Shown here: positions 62,590 to 64,000 of the stretch, piece by piece
Layout of the letters: every line of letters starts with the position of its first letter
Numbering within the stretch: position 1 is the stretch's first letter
Assembly (NCBI GenBank): GCA_028023455.1
Contig: JAQFVV010006220.1
Coordinates: 10,063,916 to 10,127,915 of the forward strand
Length of the DNA: 64,000 nucleotides
Reading direction: 5' to 3'
DNA from: Epiperipatus broadwayi
Taxonomy: Eukaryota > Onychophora > Udeonychophora > Euonychophora > Peripatidae
Notes under the pieces: model-generated
What the model was told of the DNA's origin: nothing
Database searches by the model: none
Seen by the model: only the letters and a program-made list of their open reading frames with translations
Program-made: the position numbers and the translations under genes

Positions 62590-64000
62590 ACATATATTTA
62601 TACATCAATAAAACAAATCAACACTTAGATAATCCCAATATTAATAACAATCAACAACCTCAATCTGTTGTCAAGGTAAACTCCTTTTAATAATACATAT
62701 ATACACATTTCAATACTATCATCTGTCTATTTTTTTTAAACTCAATATTTAAATGAAAATTAATCTAATTTGTTGCCCAATATTTCAGTTATTTATTATG
62801 GAGTTATTACTGATGATTATGCTATTCTTCTTAATTCAAGGAATGAACCACAAGAAATTTTTAATGCAACTTATAAAGACTGTACTAATTAATGTTCAAA
62901 ACAAATGACAAGTGCTTTGTCAACCAGGAATAGGGGAAAGTCTTCAATAATCTTTAACTTGGATTAATTATCAACTTTAAAAATGTAAATCTTGATAGTT
63001 TTTTACATAGAAGGGAAGATTTGAATGTTGAACTGCAATACAGATTCTACTACTATATTTAACAAGTTAAAAGTAGAATATTTAAAAATAACATTAATAA
63101 CTATTTTTATTTAAGTCAATTGTATACAAAGATGTTATTGTGTCAAATTTGTTGTATGAAAGAGATGAATAAAATTCCTATTGATGTAAAATGAAAACAT
63201 TAAAATAAATCTATTTAAGGGTGCTTCCATAATTATGTGCATTAATATAATTGATTTTTGCATGAAATGAAATTTAAAAATATTTATTATTTAAATCCTT
63301 AAATGTATTTTCAGTGCAAAGCATATTATTGAAAAATACATGTTAAAACATTGCAAATGAATCTTATATTCTTGAAATCAAAATACAATCCAAAAACAAT
63401 GGAATAAAATAAGATTCTAAGAAGATAAAAGAGATATGGTTTATTAATAGTGCAGACTAATTGATGAATTAAAAATACAATGATGTTCAATTAAATGTGA
63501 TTTGGAGCATGTGCAAATAAATATATATTGCTGTTTTCTATAAGTACATTTAATGGTCAAACTTATTATTTTGGAATTCATTTATTGAAGAAATCAATCT
63601 GCACTTAAAATGCATTTAAAGATTTAATTGATAAGTCTATTAATACATCTGCTTTGGTTTAGACATATAAAATTAATGAATACAACAATTGTGTTTTCCT
63701 GAAGGTTTGTAATAACGGTGATTTAATTGTATTTATATATTGGATTATTTCCAGCAACTAATATAAGTATTGAATGTGTTTAGAAAAATTTAACCATATT
63801 TAAATATTTCAAATACATTCAAATGTTAGGTGTTATATTAGATGATAGAAATTGTCCAATATCAAAATACAACTAATGTCTTAAAAAAGTATTTTATATA
63901 AACTGAACATTATTTTCATTATAGAAATTACTTTTATGATATTCATAAAGATTATCTTTGATTCTAAGGAGAATATAGTTGATACTGACCTAATGAAGAG
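62590..64000. other. A/T-rich sequence without recognised genes
   Basis: No frame above about 60 codons, no repeat partner and no RNA gene recognised. Confidence 0.5.

Overview
The window looks like a stretch of an AT-rich invertebrate (metazoan) nuclear genome with no recognisable host gene. I found no tRNA, rRNA, CRISPR array, operon or bacterial signal. It is a layered deposit of transposable elements in low-complexity A/T-rich sequence. The species cannot be fixed from the sequence. The mix of Gypsy-like LTR elements with an integrase motif like QQSNPCEHIMQEL, an RTE-clade LINE, an L1/Tx1-like LINE and GIY-YIG remnants of Penelope-like elements fits an arthropod, mollusc or cnidarian.

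Layout. 1.0-15.9 kb: a decayed Gypsy-type LTR retrotransposon (coiled-coil gag, protease, RT, RNase H, integrase from about 2.0 to 10.7 kb). Its integrase is split by a younger, non-coding LTR element (6242-9743) with about 1.38 kb LTRs, a tRNA-Lys-like primer binding site and a 4-bp target duplication. A pair of about 510-bp direct repeats (1044-1554 and 15442-15947) brackets the whole block and may be the outer element's LTRs. A further LTR-like block lies at 11.6-14.2 kb. 16.0-22.6 kb: a second LTR element on the minus strand, with LTRs over 2 kb, a PBS and a polypurine tract, whose internal region encodes only Gag. One LTR carries a perfect (ATT) tract of about 86 units where its sister has about three. 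23.6-30.7 kb: an old, heavily mutated L1/Tx1-like LINE (ORF1 zinc knuckle, endonuclease, RT, C-terminal domain), itself broken by an inverted-repeat element and microsatellites.

31-50 kb is mostly A/T-rich sequence with a second inverted-repeat element (32.5 kb), a coiled-coil coding remnant (38.2-38.8 kb), dispersed repeats, and a roughly 440-bp tandem family that switches orientation (44.3-46.1 kb) with outlying copies at 47.7 and 49.4 kb. 50.0-53.7 kb holds two insertions of the L1/Tx1-like LINE. The first (plus) ends in an A-rich tail and has a 12-bp target duplication. The second inserted into that tail junction in the opposite direction, with its 5' half inverted as expected from twin priming and its own 12-bp target duplication. 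54-59.5 kb holds further dispersed repeats, a long hairpin (56.2-56.5 kb) and two Penelope-like GIY-YIG endonuclease remnants facing each other. 59.6-62.6 kb is an RTE-clade LINE (minus) that is nearly intact: one frameshift, a (GAT)n tail and a 14-bp target duplication. The last 1.4 kb holds nothing recognisable.

How the parts relate: the genes seen are retrotransposon genes acting in self-copying (Gag capsid; protease/RT/RNase H/integrase; LINE endonuclease and RT). The two non-autonomous LTR elements would need enzymes from a relative. The shared Gag motifs and Lys-type primer sites suggest the Gypsy lineage seen at 2-11 kb as the kind of helper involved, but that is inference.
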